Shown: piece after piece, positions 33,848 to 46,134 of the stretch
Numbering within the stretch: the first letter of the stretch is position 1
How the letters are laid out: each line of letters begins with the position of its first letter
Source: Dendrocalamus latiflorus
Taxonomy: Eukaryota > Streptophyta > Magnoliopsida > Poales > Poaceae
Length of the DNA stretch: 64,000 nt
Direction: 5' to 3'
NCBI GenBank assembly: GCA_017311315.1
Contig: CM029660.1
Span: 29,707,410-29,771,409, forward strand
The notes under the pieces: generated by a model
The model's database searches: none
What the model was told of the DNA's origin: nothing
The model's input: only the letters and a program-made list of their open reading frames with translations
Program-made: the position numbers and the translations under genes

Positions 33848-35270
33848 AGTGAACGGTGACATGCTGTTTCATTTGCTTATTTGATCGGGCAGATACGGAT
33901 GGGAAAAAATATGATCTAGGCCATATTTGTATTAGTTTATGTTTCTACTTTCTGTTTGGAGAAACCAGAAATCAATACAAACATGTAGGTTATCGAAACG
34001 GATTCTCCGCTTCTCTCGCTTCTATCTAATTCTAAGAATAAGTCAGAAATTACGGACGTATCATGTATCTCATTCCTCTCGCTGTCATCTCGTGTACATA
34101 TTTCTTGCTCATTTTTTATATCACTGATCCTCTTTTTCTATAATCCACTTCTATTCAATCATGCTATTTATTTTTAATTAAGAAGACATCATCAAGAACC
34201 AATGCGACGATACACTCTCAAGAGGAGGCCGCGCGTCCAACGGGCCAACCCATCTAAATCACTGGGTAAACTGGACCGACCGGCGCGTGTATTATTATTA
34301 ATTAATCTTCCCATGAAAGTATGAAACGGACGTTAGCCGGCTTGACACAATTCTTTGCTGAGACGGTCGTTGGCGGACGTGACAGGCGACCCAAAGTTGA
34401 GGTCGACTGCGCGGTCAGCGGTTGGTTCCAATGTCGCACGGCACATGTCAACAGTTCAACCGCTGAGACGCCGGACAGCGAGGCCGGCGCCGCGCCTGCT
34501 TGGAATATAGGCCATGTAGAGTGAGAAATGAATACCAATTATCCGGTTATTATATTCAACATGATATAAATTCAGTACAGTTTTTTATTTGATTAACTAT
34601 TTCTTCTATTTATATTTGTATTCAAATTCGTATAAAATATGAATATAAACATGGTATGAATTTTTACCATCCAAAATATTATTGTATCCGAACTATTTAT
34701 ATCTATATTTGTATTCGGCAAAGCAATATACATATTTTATCACAATATACCTAATTTAGTTGGCAAGTTTTTTAATTCAATAAGAATTCATATTCCTTTA
34801 GATGAAGTAAATAAATTAAAATGATTAAACGTGACTCTAACAGGATAAAATGTCATTAATATCTTCATACTACATAAATTATAAAAATATCTGAATCCGA
34901 CCGAATTAAGTAGATATTCGATCCGAATTCGAATTCATTACAATATTCAATTCGTCTTCATATTCGAGAATATTCCAATTTATACTTGTTTATAAAATAT
35001 AAATACAAATATAGGAAAGACTCTATTCAATTTGTATTATATCCGTTTCTACCCTACATGCATGCGTAGCACAAGACAACAGCACAACAAAGGTGGAAAT
35101 TGCAGCTTGCAAACCTACACTAATCACTTCCATGTCAAACCCCCAACATTCCTTATTCACTTTTGGACAAAAACTACTAATCACTTTCCTATTACAGAAC
35201 GCATATATGTAGTATATAGAAGCAACTGAAAAAAGTGTATCGCGGCAAGTACTGGTAGCAAAAAGGTAGC
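33848..35270. other. intergenic, AT-rich, no gene recognised
   Basis: Mostly AT-rich sequence with scattered 'gaattcgaattc'-type motifs (34540-35040) suggestive of an old DNA transposon. A GC-rich island sits at about 34200-34510. No coding region is supported. Confidence 0.4.
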
Positions 35271-35527
35271 AGCACGTTTTTGATATCACTACACATCTTA
35301 CAGACTTACACAAAGCAAGCATCCAGTTATCGGCTCCTGCACACTCGTTACAAGCCTAAGGCCCCCTGTCAACTCCGGAGAAAACTTTACAACTGAGCAG
35401 GGATATATGACCGGTGTTAATTACCGTCTCTAGGCTTTGAAGAATAGCCTGCGAGAATCAATTGTCAAATTGAACTTGCAATCGCTGTGAACACGACGCC
35501 AATATACACATTGTAGCTGCATCCACG

Positions 35528-38041
35528 TCACAATACTGTGCATCCACATCTGTTCTGCTTGGGAGAATTCGACAGCTGCTTCTCTGAAAAAAGGATGGTA
35601 GCACATTTGTAAGGATATTTTTATAGAGAACTATTCCGAAACATATGGAATGGATGCTACAATGCAGTCAACAAATGTATGTACATATGGTTTCGTGCAA
35701 TATGCATGCCCACAAAGTTGCCCTTGTGACGGTTACCCTTCAAATGAACATCAATGTACTTTGAATTCACGGATTAAAAAATTACATTAATAAAAATATT
35801 TACTCAATCACTAGGCGTAATAAATCAACATAACAAATGCCAATCGACATTACGTACTGATTTATTACAGGAGTGATCAACAGATATAATAATAAGTTAA
35901 ATGTCTTGTGTACTTCCAATTATATTCTCACACTAGAAATTGCTGCCAGGGACTCAAGGTGACATTGTCAGAAAAATTGACCAGGGAAAACACATACAGT
36001 TAGTCAAATTTTGGTTCTGCCTTCACCATCAACCTACCACAAAATCAGCTCAGATTTGACTATAGTTATTGATACATAAGTGTTTATCTAGCAATCTGTT
36101 CTGATCAACAAAGGCAACTAATATAATATGAAATATTCCTGTTACAATTCACAAGACTGCATCACTGCATCACATAGCAGCATCATGCCTGTAGTGTGCA
36201 ACTACATGTCAATATGTGATCTCATTGCATTTAGACAATGGGTAAAGAAAGCACTTGAAGTATAAGCTGATAGTTCAATTCAATGCTAAAGTTTCTGGTA
36301 GCATAAAGAATTATGAACAGACTATATTGAGTCATGGGTCAACTTAAAGAGGAGAAAATAATGTTACGACCCAGAAATTTGATAAGCAGCATAGGACAAA
36401 GTGTACACCTAGAGATATACATTGTGTAGTTGTGTACGAAAGATAATGGTCAATATTTCGATTCGAGTCACACATAATAGAATTTCAAGCCATTGGAGTG
36501 AGAACATCAAACAGATCAGGAAAAGAACTTGAAGAAACAAGAGGAAAATCAAAGCAATACCACTTTTGACAGCTTGGGGAGGACGCACAACAACATGCAT
36601 TGTGATGACACCTCCTGGAACTTCTCCTACTGGAACTCGAGACTCAGAAAGAGTTTTGTTATTCTCCAGTATCCTTCCAGCATTGATGAGCTTCACGTCA
36701 TTGACAGTTTTTGGAACTATTTCTTTATCTATCGACAAACATAAAAAATGCTCTTAACACAGTAAACAAGACATAGAACTAATGCAAAATGAAGCACTTG
36801 CAATAGCAGAATAACAGATACCCCTGGAAAAGAAAAGAGTAAAAACCGTAAATGCCAATTCAGTACATCTCATCTCAAGGAACACTCCCCTCTGAAGCAT
36901 GGCCATTTATTGCCTTATCCTTGAAGCATGCTCTGATATCTGTCACAAAAGAGAAATGTTTCTTTCCTTATCTACTGTGAACCTGCCGCAATGATTAATC
37001 ACTGTAAGCGAATAAGAACTGGAGCTTCTTGCGGCCACCAATTCCTTCTTCCCACCCATTAGATTTTTAGAGAACTTAACCAAAGGTCCATTTGCACAAA
37101 AACAATGTAGCGGTTACTTGTCCAATTACCAAACAAACAATTGGAGATTATACACACAATAAGTTATATACAGTTTTGCACTGTTAGTACTCAGTATTTC
37201 CCATGTGCCCCCACGTCGAATGTGGTCCAGTCTCATGCAGATGCTTAAATGCACTTGACATTTACAGTTACAAGCTTAACCCAGTCATACTTTAATCCGC
37301 AAACAACACGACCATCCTGAAACAGCTTCACCAAAGTACCAGCTGGACGTTACCTAGTTCAGAATTCAGCTTGGACCACTACAAGTAGGATGATCATCTA
37401 AGGACACCGCCACCAGGTAAGAAGGCAGAGACACAGAGCCATACAGTCTCCTCAAATGGTCCTGCCATCACATGTTTGCAGAGGACCTCAGCATGCATCT
37501 TAAGTACAGAGATCCAAAATGCTTTCAGAGCAATAGCAAGTAGCAACATCTGCCATCACATAGCGCCAAATACAAAAAAAAATCTTCTGTCTGTCTCTTA
37601 GGTTTAGGCAATGCAAGAAAGGGGAAAACATCTGTCTCCATCTCAAGTACAAGGCACGAACTTGTACACACACACGCTCTGAGATATTTGCTACTACAAG
37701 AAAGAGGTAAAAGCATCAGTTACTTCGACCAGGTACTTCCATATTGCATTTACAACCAACTAAAAAATCTTCTAAATAAAATACCACAACGAACTAGCGA
37801 AAGAACAGAACAATCACGCAATCCACGGAACCAACTGATCGGCTGGTGTGAAATTACAAGCTTTATCGCGACACGGAAAGTAAGGATAGCTCCCAAATCT
37901 CAACCAAACCGTCTGCGCCAAGAATCGCGACACGATGTCTACTCTTCTTGACGGATCAAGAAACCGGTAAGGAGGCCTGCCGACCGAACAAGAAACCTCC
38001 CGAAACAGAAGGCATCAAAAGTTGAGCTGTATATATACGCA

Positions 38042-38107
<66 letters not shown>

Positions 38108-38254
38108 TCGGTAGGTCTCACCCTGCGGCCACCGAGCGAGGACGAACTCCTTGAGCGCGGCGACGGTGGTGGAGGGGTCGTACTTGCTGGGCCCGATGTC
38201 CGTGCCATCGAACAGCCGGAACTTCACCTCGATCGGCTCCTTCCCGACGGCCAT
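35528..38254 (-). CDS. membrane-anchored ubiquitin-fold protein (MUB), 118 aa
   Basis: Coding exons on the minus strand are 38254-38122, 36728-36561 and 35583-35528, with GT-AG introns and an intact frame. The protein starts MAVGKEPIEVKFRLFDGTDI and has the ubiquitin-like fold core (TVNDVKLINAGRILENNKTL, GGVITMHVVVRPP). It ends RCGCTVL: a CaaX-type box with Leu last, which favours geranylgeranylation, preceded by another Cys that could be palmitoylated. MUB proteins anchor ubiquitin-fold domains to the plasma membrane and, in Arabidopsis, bind group VI E2 enzymes; that role here is inferred from the family. Length matches the family's usual 115-120 residues. The first ATG follows a C-tract in a GC-rich leader. 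Intron 1 begins with the donor at 38121, next to a long (GA)n tract. Confidence 0.93.
38045..38104. repeat. (GA)n microsatellite, about 30 units
   Basis: An uninterrupted AG/GA run of about 60 bp lies 17 bp inside intron 1 of the MUB gene. On the transcribed strand it is a (CT)n tract just downstream of the 5' splice site. Confidence 0.97.
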
Positions 38255-38460
38255 CTCCCCGTCTGGATCGCGGCGCCCACCAACTCCTCCCCCCCCCCCC
38301 CCCAGATACCAACAACCGCTGCGCCGGCTCAGGCGACCACGGCGGCGGCGGAAGGAATCTGCGGGGGGGGAAGCTGCCAAAATCCGGGCAGGAAGGGCAA
38401 GAACCGATGCGGATCCCACGAAGGATCTGATTTCCTTTTTTTGTTCCTTTTAGCAAGAAT
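38255..38460 (-). promoter_or_regulatory. 5' leader of the MUB gene
   Basis: GC-rich sequence upstream of the MUB ATG contains a 14-bp C-run (about 38291-38304 on the plus strand; G-run in the transcript). No TATA box is obvious, so this is probably 5' UTR and core promoter. Confidence 0.45.
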
Positions 38461-39640
38461 TTAGAGTTCTTTCGCGGGGAGCAAAGCGACGAGACGGGCG
38501 TAGGAGTAGGATTCGTCCGCGATTTGGCAGATACACCCTCGGCAAGCTATGTATTTATTCGTCAGGGATTTTAGTAGGCAGTAGCTGTGCCTGTGCGGCC
38601 ATCGGCCCATGTCGGTTGGCCGGACCCATGTGTAAGTGTGTATGGTATTATGTACGTGAGTGTGAGTGTGAGTGTGTTTTTGCTATATTTACTTAAACAA
38701 AAGAGCTAAGGTCTTCTTCTTTTGGCCATGTTGATAATTTTTGTATCTATTTTTTTAAGATCATGGTGAACAATAAAGATATCAGTATAAATAACGTATA
38801 TGATTTTAGGCTCAAAAATTATTTGAAAAGTGATTTTAAGAAACCGCTTAGAGAAATTACGTCCATTTATTTCGATTTTCTAAGAAGTCGAATCTAAAAG
38901 TAAAAAACAAACAAAATAGAACATGGCCGAGAAACAGCGACTCTTTGAGTTCGTGGCCTAGGAACTGTTCATACTTCAGACTTGAACAAATATTTCGATC
39001 GGTCGATTACTTGGTATGCTTCATAGGCTATTGCCCTATTCGTTTCGCCTTCAGTTTCTGATTTTTAGGTTACTATTCTTTAATTTTATCTTTTTATAGG
39101 TTTTTAGTTTGTTAGGCTTGTTTGCTTTTTTTCTTTTTCATGTAGTCATTTAGATTGTCTGTAATGAGCTAATATGTTTTTTTTTCTATTTTTAATTTTT
39201 TAAATTTAATTACGCTAAAAAAACCAGCCGCTACCATGTAAAAAATAAGTCAGCTTATATAAACCGGACCGTAGGAATTTTACGGAAGTTTTAGAGAAAT
39301 CGTATAGGTAGCCATTTAACTTCAAGAGTCGAAGAAAATTCCGGCATTTCTGACGGCCCCACGGTCCTCCAGCCAATGCAAATCAGCAACATGCTGTGAC
39401 CACTAGGCAAATTAAGGATCAACAAGGTGGATCAAAAAATCCTTCAGTGAAGGAACACCATAGATATATAGGGTCATCGCGTCCTTTGATTGTGGCGTTT
39501 GATCTGAACCTTTGGTTGAGATACTCAATCGATTGCTGACAGAATGTGCAGCTCTGCGGTAGTCAACAATAATCACAAATTTGTGCTATATCACTAGGTG
39601 CAAATAAGAATGACGAGTGAGCAAATGAGAAGGTTCAAGA
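38461..39640. other. intergenic, no gene recognised
   Basis: AT-rich with a short (TGAG/TGTG) microsatellite around 38645-38680. At about 38725-38935 a foldback-like repeat has the ends 'ttggccatgttgataatttt' and 'aaaatagaacatggccga'. No coding region is supported. Confidence 0.4.
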
Positions 39641-39649
39641 AAATTTTGT

Positions 39650-41640
39650 AATGAACAATTATCAAATTTGTAGAGCTAGAATTTAAATTTTGCAAAGTTT
39701 ATATTTTGTCAGGTTTGTTGTTAGAAAAAAAACTAGTCTGACTGTTGGCTAACCGTCGGTCTGACTGCTAGCTTGTTGCCAGTTAGACCGTCGGTGTGTT
39801 GCCAGTCATACTACGCCGGACAGTATGACTGCGACGGTCAGATTGCCGGACGGTATGACCAGTGTTTTGTTGGTGGTTGTAATTTTTCATAACAGTTTGT
39901 TTTGCATTGGATTCAATCGGTCTGACCAGTCTCTGGTTGGCGATCAAATCGGCCCTGAAGTTTGGTTCCGACATTTTCAGAAATTAGTTTTTGGATTATT
40001 TGAATTTTGTTTAGTCAGTGCATATATATTGCATGAAGCATGTTTTAGTTAACGTGGGTCAAGTTGTGCAGACTTTATGCCCGAAAATAATTTCTTTGTC
40101 TTTGAATGTGTAAGAAAGTTTAGGAGTCAACCATGGTCAACGGCGAAAATCAAGACTACGCTCGTGGAGAAGCTGAGGCCTAGAATGGTCAAAGATCCCG
40201 GGTAAGATAGTTGAGTTTAAGCATGACACAAGAAAATAAAAAATATTGAAGAGAATATTCAAGTGACAGGTTGCACCAAATGGCTTGGTCGGTCTAAATG
40301 AGACGTGGTCCAGTGGAACCAGAACAGAGGAGACTCGCTGATGTGTGGTAAGTCATTAGTGCACCTATACGTGGCGAGCACGGTAATTACTTGCAATGTT
40401 AAATGAAGACCAAGTCAAGACGATGGTAGTTTGGTAATCTTTAAATACCAAAAACTGTATTGGATCAAAACCGCAGCGCTTGAGTGGTGCTTAGGAAAGC
40501 GGTTTAGGTTAACAAAAAGCTGACAAGATCAAGTGGATCAAAGACTAAGGACTAAGTAGATTCGTGCTCATGTGCTTTGAAAAACGTGTATGAGTCAAGT
40601 GCGTAAATAAAACCCGTGTTGTGTGTGGTTAACTAGTTCACCTAAATGTGCTAGTAAATAGTATCCATTAGGGTTAGATGTGAGTTGATTGCATCATCTA
40701 TTTAATGAGTTATGATGGAGACTTGCAAGCTAACCATCTATCATTCCAACCTAGTGTCCTACGGTTAGAGTCAGAGAAGAGTGAGTTTTGTGGTGTGCTT
40801 TTTTATCCTCAAAGTGAAGTGGCTATAAAATCTACATCATCAAGTAGCAATATATCAACTTTGTTCATCACTCGTGGTGTCTCCTTATTTTAGTTGATTT
40901 TTTCTTGTTCTTGTTGATTTTGATCTCTTCTCTTCACTTCTTGATCTTATTGTGTGCTAAAAATGTGTAAGTGATGGAGATTATTCATAGAGATCAAATC
41001 TCATTCATCTAGCCATTAGGTCTTGAAGGATTTTTTGAGTAACCCGATTTTGTTTGATTTTGACCTAATAGTGAAGTTTCTTGATTCAAGGGTTTTACTT
41101 CGAATCTTTGGGACATTTTGCTTATGGTTATATGTGCGAATACATCTAGAACTGTTTTAGTCATCCTCTACTCATGAGCAAATCATATCCTGAGTTTTCA
41201 GTTTTTGTCTGATTTTGATATTACTTTGCTTATTCTTAAAAAATGTCTAAATTTTGACAATGATTCAAGTGATCCTTGGATAGAATAGGTTTCTGAAACC
41301 CCAAGCAATGTGTGTGCAAACTTTTCTTTTATTTGGCTATAGATTTTGGAAGTTGCACTAAAAGTGATTGGATTTGGTCTGATTTTCTATTCTGGAAACA
41401 GGAAAGCGGTTAGACCGCTCGCTGGGCCGATCAGAACATAATCTTGTTGCCAATTAGATGGCTAGCCGGTCAGACCATTAGGGCACTACCGGTCAGCTGG
41501 TCATACCTCCATAGTCGGTCAGATTGGTTAGGTGCAGAGTCTAGATTCTTTGGCTTTTGAAGTTGTTGCTTTATTTTTGGCTTTTAATTATGATTTTTAT
41601 ATCTCTGTAGTTACTGAAGTAAAGAGTTTAAGAATACTTG
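39650..41640. repeat. old dispersed repeat, copy 1 (retroelement-like, non-coding)
   Basis: Matches in order with 53560-54960: 'aacgtgggtcaagttg' then 'gagtcaaccat(g/a)gtcaacg', later 'aaaaccgcag(c/t)g' and 'agtggatcaa'. Both copies carry clusters of 'ggtcagacc(g/a)g' in both orientations (39720-39950 and 41400-41530 here). There is no protein signature. It is probably a diverged LTR-type or CACTA-type remnant. Confidence 0.5.
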
Positions 41641-41726
41641 AGAAAAATTTTATGAGCCCTTATCCACTCCTCTATTACCATTGTGGTACTAAGAAATAAT
41701 ATGCCCATCCATCGCAAAAGAAAATG

Positions 41727-41973
41727 TGTCGTAGGGATGGCCCCCACCTAAACCCAACAGGCCTGGTAGGAGATTATAAGGCCCAGAATAGGCCATGTGT
41801 AATGACATAACTGCCCCCAGAGGGGATAACCAGATGTAAGGGTATAACTGTAAAAGCACTACTCATGTGTGTATATATATGAATACAAGCCATGGGGAGG
41901 ACCCAGGCCATTACATTCATCCTCATCACTCTCCACTACCATCTCTCTCTCTGTTTGGTCTGTAGCCACAACA
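41727..41973 (+). repeat. Gypsy 5' LTR
   Basis: 247-bp LTR with 'tatatatatgaatac' and a pyrimidine-rich 3' part. It differs from the 3' LTR by a few substitutions and two short repeat-length changes. Confidence 0.95.
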
Positions 41974-42027
41974 GTTGGCGCCGTCCGTGGGGAGGACAAG
42001 GACAAGCCTGAAGACCGAAGAAGAAGG

Positions 42028-44314
42028 ATGGCACCGAAAAAAGCTTCTTCAGCGGCGGCGAAGGGAAAGAAGGCGGCCGGGCCAGAGCGTCGTATGAGTA
42101 CCAGGGCTTCGGCATCGGCAGCGACGGGCGCGGGTGGCGACGCAGGCGTAGTGGCCGAAGACGCCGACGTTCGCGCGGTGACGACCAACCTCGTCACCGG
42201 CACCGCCACGACCAACCTCGTCACCGGCACCGCGACGACCAACCCCGTCACCGGCACCGCGACGACCCACCCCGTCACCGGCGTTGCGGGGACGGACCCC
42301 GCGGTCGAAGACGTCGACGCGGGTGCGGCGACAGCCGACCCCGCCGACGCAACGACAGCCGACCTCGCCGCCCCCAATGCAACCCTCGCTGGCGGCGCGG
42401 ACCGGGCGGTTCGAGGTAGCCACGACGGAGCGACCGGCAGCTCGGGACCTCGCGACGTGGTCGTCCCCGCGCCGATCCGCCCGTCGGGAGTACCGGCGAC
42501 CCCGCCTGCACAGGCGGTGTAAAGTGCCCTGCTGGCGGCCCTCAACGCGTTCCAGCGGGAGCTAAGGGACCTTCGCGGAGCCGTCAGAGATATGCAAGAG
42601 GTTCGGAGTCAGCAGGCCGCGCCAGTAATCGCGTCCGAGCCCACGCCGGAGAGGGCGGACAGTCGCGAAGCCCCCACGTCTAGCCGCGTGCCGCTGCGGC
42701 GTGTAGATCCGGAGTCCCCGCTTTCGGCTCGACTCGTACAAAGGCGACACGGACCCCCGCGAGTTCGTGCGCGTGTACGAAACCGCGATCGAAGCCACGG
42801 GCGGAGACGACACCACGAAGGCAAAGGGACCCCCCCTCGCGCTACAAGGAGTGGCGCTCTCTTGGTTTTTTACCATAGAGCCGGGCTCCATCTACGCGTG
42901 GGAGCAGCTTCGCGTCCGCCTCCACAACAACTTCGAAGGAAACTACGTGAACACAGCCATACAGGGCCTTCGTCCGGGCCCGATGGCCGAGTACAACGCG
43001 CGAAAGCCAATCAAGACGGTGGCGAAGCTCTTCGACAAAATGGAGAAGTATGCCAGGGCGGAAGAAGACGCGCGACGAAGGCAAGGGGACGACTCCGACA
43101 CCAACCAGGCCGGAGCCTCGGCAAAAGCCGAAGATCCGCCGAAGAACGGCTCTTCGAAGGGAAAACGTAAGCAGGAGTCGTCCAGGGACACGCCCGACCG
43201 CAGGGACGCCTCGCATAAGGAGTCGTCCGATCAGCCCAAGCGCAGCCAGCAGAGGTCGCAGCGAAACCGGTATGTCCTCGACATTGAGGGCGGTTCCGAC
43301 GAGGGCGCTCCTGCGGGCCGAGGCGGCCGGGGGCGCCGTGGCCGCGGGCGTGGCCGTGGCCGGGGCCGCGATGATAAAGGTCGCGGAGATTACGACGACC
43401 AGCACCAGGGACTGTGGTGTGTAGTCCACGGCCGCGACAATCATGATACCCGCACCTGCACCTCCATCGCGGCGCTCCGCGCAAGCGTCGCTAGGGACAG
43501 GAACCCGGAGATGCGTCCGCCTGCGGTGGCCCATGTCCAATTCCCGTATGAGGCCCCCATGCAGGTACAAGCGCAAGGGATGCAACCCCAAGAAGGCACC
43601 TTACGGATCCAAGCTCACGTACAGCAGCCTCGGGAGGGCCTCCTGTCGCTGCAGGCTCCGGAGGCAACCCACCGCAGGATCATTAACGTCATATCTGGAG
43701 GCTCTGCGCTGGAGTTCGGCTCAGCACGGCAGCAAAAGGCCTACGCGCGAAGACTGCATCATGTGGCGGCATACCCAGCGCAAGCACCCCCGGACTGGGC
43801 ACGGCACGAGGTTACATTCACACCCGGCGACGCCCAAGGCGTGGACTTCCCTCATCAGGACCCCCTGGTCATCCGGGTCACTATCGCGGGATGCGACGTG
43901 GGGCGTGCCCTGGTGGACGGCGGTAGCTCCGCGAACGTCTTGTTTGCAGCGGCCTTCGACCAGATGGGGATCCCTCGAAGCCGCCTAGGGCCCTCGGGAA
44001 TCCCACTGCAGGGCTTCGGGGGACAGCCCCTGCGGGCGCTGGGCCAAATAAGTCTTCAAGTCTCCTTCGGCAGAGATGACAATGTGCGGGCCGAAGATGC
44101 CACCTTCGACGTGGTCGACCTCCCGTACCCCTACAATGCCATATTAGGGCGCCCAATCCTCAACTCCTTCGGCGCGGTACCAAATCACGGCTATCTATGC
44201 ATGAATATCCCGGGTCCCCGGACCATCATCACCGTCCGAGGCGACCAAGATATGGCCCGGCGCATCGAGCCAGGTACCAGGTGCCCGCGTCGCGAAGCCC
44301 AACGGCGCTCCTAG
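42028..44314 (+). pseudogene. Gypsy gag-protease, broken by a stop and a frameshift
   Basis: The frame opens at ATG 42028 (MAPKKASSAAAKGKK). It runs through a four-fold 30-bp minisatellite coding TNLVTGTAT-type repeats (about 42178-42285) and meets a TAA at 42520. The same frame then continues (ALLAALNAFQRELRD) until a frame change near 42735. From there the gag core reads GDTDPREFVRVYETAIEA and WEQLRVRLHNNFEG. An Arg/Gly-rich tract follows (RGRGRGRGR), then a CHHC-type knuckle (WCVVHGRDNHDTRTC). A protease-like domain has ALVDGGSSANVLF and ILGRPIL; the DGGS variant is common in this lineage. It ends at 44314. No pol follows. Confidence 0.85.
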
Positions 44315-44536
44315 AGCTGGCGTCACCGCGTGGAGGTCCGCGGGGCCATTCACACGGCCTTGCAGATGTCTAGCGACTAGAGGCTTCGACCGGACCAAGA
44401 GCAAACGGTTAGTATATCTATCCTTTATAGTTGCTCACCCGCGCAAACGGGGATGTAATGAAGATCGCCGTTTGTCGCTAATCTTTCTTTATCACGCGCA
44501 AGTACGCGGTGAAGGCGCGCGCAGGCTTAGCCAACG

Positions 44537-45055
44537 TGCGTGTTCCCACAGTATAAACAAAGACGCACGTTCGCGTGTGCACTCGCCGTAGCCAGGGGTA
44601 CGGGACTGAGTATAAATCGAAGTCGCACGTTCGCGTGTGCACTCGCCGTAGCCAAAGGGTGATGGGCCTGAGTATAAACAAAGACGCACGTTCGCGTGTG
44701 AACTCGCTGTAGCCAGGGGTACGGGACTGAGTATAAATCGAAGTCGCACGTTCGCGTGTGCACTCGCCGTAGCCAAAAGGTGACGGGCCTGAGTATAAAC
44801 AAAGACGCACGCTCGCGTGTGCACTCGCCGTAGCCCGGGGTACGGGACTGAGTATAAATCGAAGTCGCACGTTCACGTGTGCACTCGCCGTAGCCAAAAG
44901 GTGACGGGCCTGAGTATAAACAAAGATGCACGTTCGCGTGTGCACTCACCGTAGCCAGGGGTACGGGACTGAGTATAAATCGAAGTCGCACGTTCGCGTG
45001 TGCACTCGCCGTAGCCAAAAGGTGACGGGCCTGAGTATAAACAAAAGACGCACCG
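44537..45055. repeat. 121-bp tandem repeat array (about four units)
   Basis: 'gccaggggtacgggactgag' or a close variant starts units at about 44591, 44712, 44833 and 44954, an exact 121-bp period. Each unit is two related half-units of about 60 bp, each holding 'gagtataaa' and 'cgcacgttcgcgtgtgcactc'. The long minus-strand ORFs here are repeat artefacts. Confidence 0.92.
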
Positions 45056-45740
45056 GGGGGACGCCCTCGCGCGCACCAGTCTACGGACTTTAAATAAGAC
45101 GTAGCGTCGAGGTCCGCCTCCGCACGCACCAGTCTACGGACTTTAAATAAGACGTAGCGTCGAGGTCCGCCTCCGCACGCACCAGTCTACGGACTTTAAA
45201 TAAGACGTAGCGTCGAGGTCCGCCTCCGCACGCGCGAGTCTCCGGACTATAAAGGAAGACGTAGCGTCGAGGTCCGCCTCCGCACGCACCAGTCTACGGA
45301 CTTTAAATAAGACGTAGCGTCGAGGTCCGCCTCCGCACGCGCGAGTCTCCGGACTATAAAGGAAGACGTAGCGTCGAGGTCCGTCTCCGCACGCACTAGT
45401 CCACGGACTTTAAATAAGACGTAGCGTCGAGGTCCGCCTCCGCACGCGCGAGTCTCCGGACTATAAAGGAAGACGTAGCGTCGAGGTCCGCCTCCGCACG
45501 CACTAGTCCACGGACTTTAAATAAGACGTAGCGTCGAGGTCCGCCTCCGCACGCGCGAGTCTCCGGACTATAAAGGAAGACGTAGCGTCGAGGTCAAACT
45601 CCGCACGCACTAGTCCACGGACTTTAAATAAGACGTAGCATCGAGGTCCGCCTCCGCGCGCACTATTCCACGGACTCTAAATAAGGCAAAGTGCAGGGGT
45701 CCGCCTCCGCACACGCCAGTCTACGGGCTGTCCGTTCTAA
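45056..45740. repeat. 53-54-bp tandem repeat array (about twelve units)
   Basis: 'gacgtagcgtcgaggtccg' recurs at 45098, 45151, 45204, 45258 and onward to about 45633, with a last worn unit to about 45690. Two unit types alternate: 'ctttaaataaga' and 'ctataaaggaaga'. Each unit has a TATA-like core. Confidence 0.92.
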
Positions 45741-46134
45741 GGCACCCCGGCGCGGCTACTTCGCCAACGGTGGCATCAACACACAGCGCATATCCTCAAA
45801 TACCAGGAAGTATGCATGCCAGAAAAATCACAAGTACAAAGGTCCGGCAACATCCCTGCCGCTCTAAGCCGCTATCCCACGGGCTCATCCTTAACACGCG
45901 CTAAAGCGGGGGCCTCGCTCGAAGAAGGCCGGCTCGCCCAAAAGTCCAGCGACTCTTCGGCCCTTCGCCAGCGTCGAAGGCGTCGCCGGGTTGAAAGGTC
46001 GGCCACAAGAAGCCAGCCCAGCGAGGAAGCTGCCCGGGATATAGGTGAAAGTCAGAATACATGCAGTAAGTGCGTACTTTATTCACAAAGACAAGGAACA
46101 GTACAACGCACGCCTACGCCTAGGCACCATGACA

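Noticed and set aside
42592..43170. Separate Arg-rich ORF overlapping the Gypsy gag
   Set aside because: Its first part is the real gag N-terminal frame after the TAA; its second part is the out-of-frame reading of gag after the frameshift.
44478..45129. Minus-strand ORFs with repeated FGYGECTRERA-type sequence
   Set aside because: They arise from the 121-bp tandem array (121 is not a multiple of 3, yet frames stay open by chance). No independent support.
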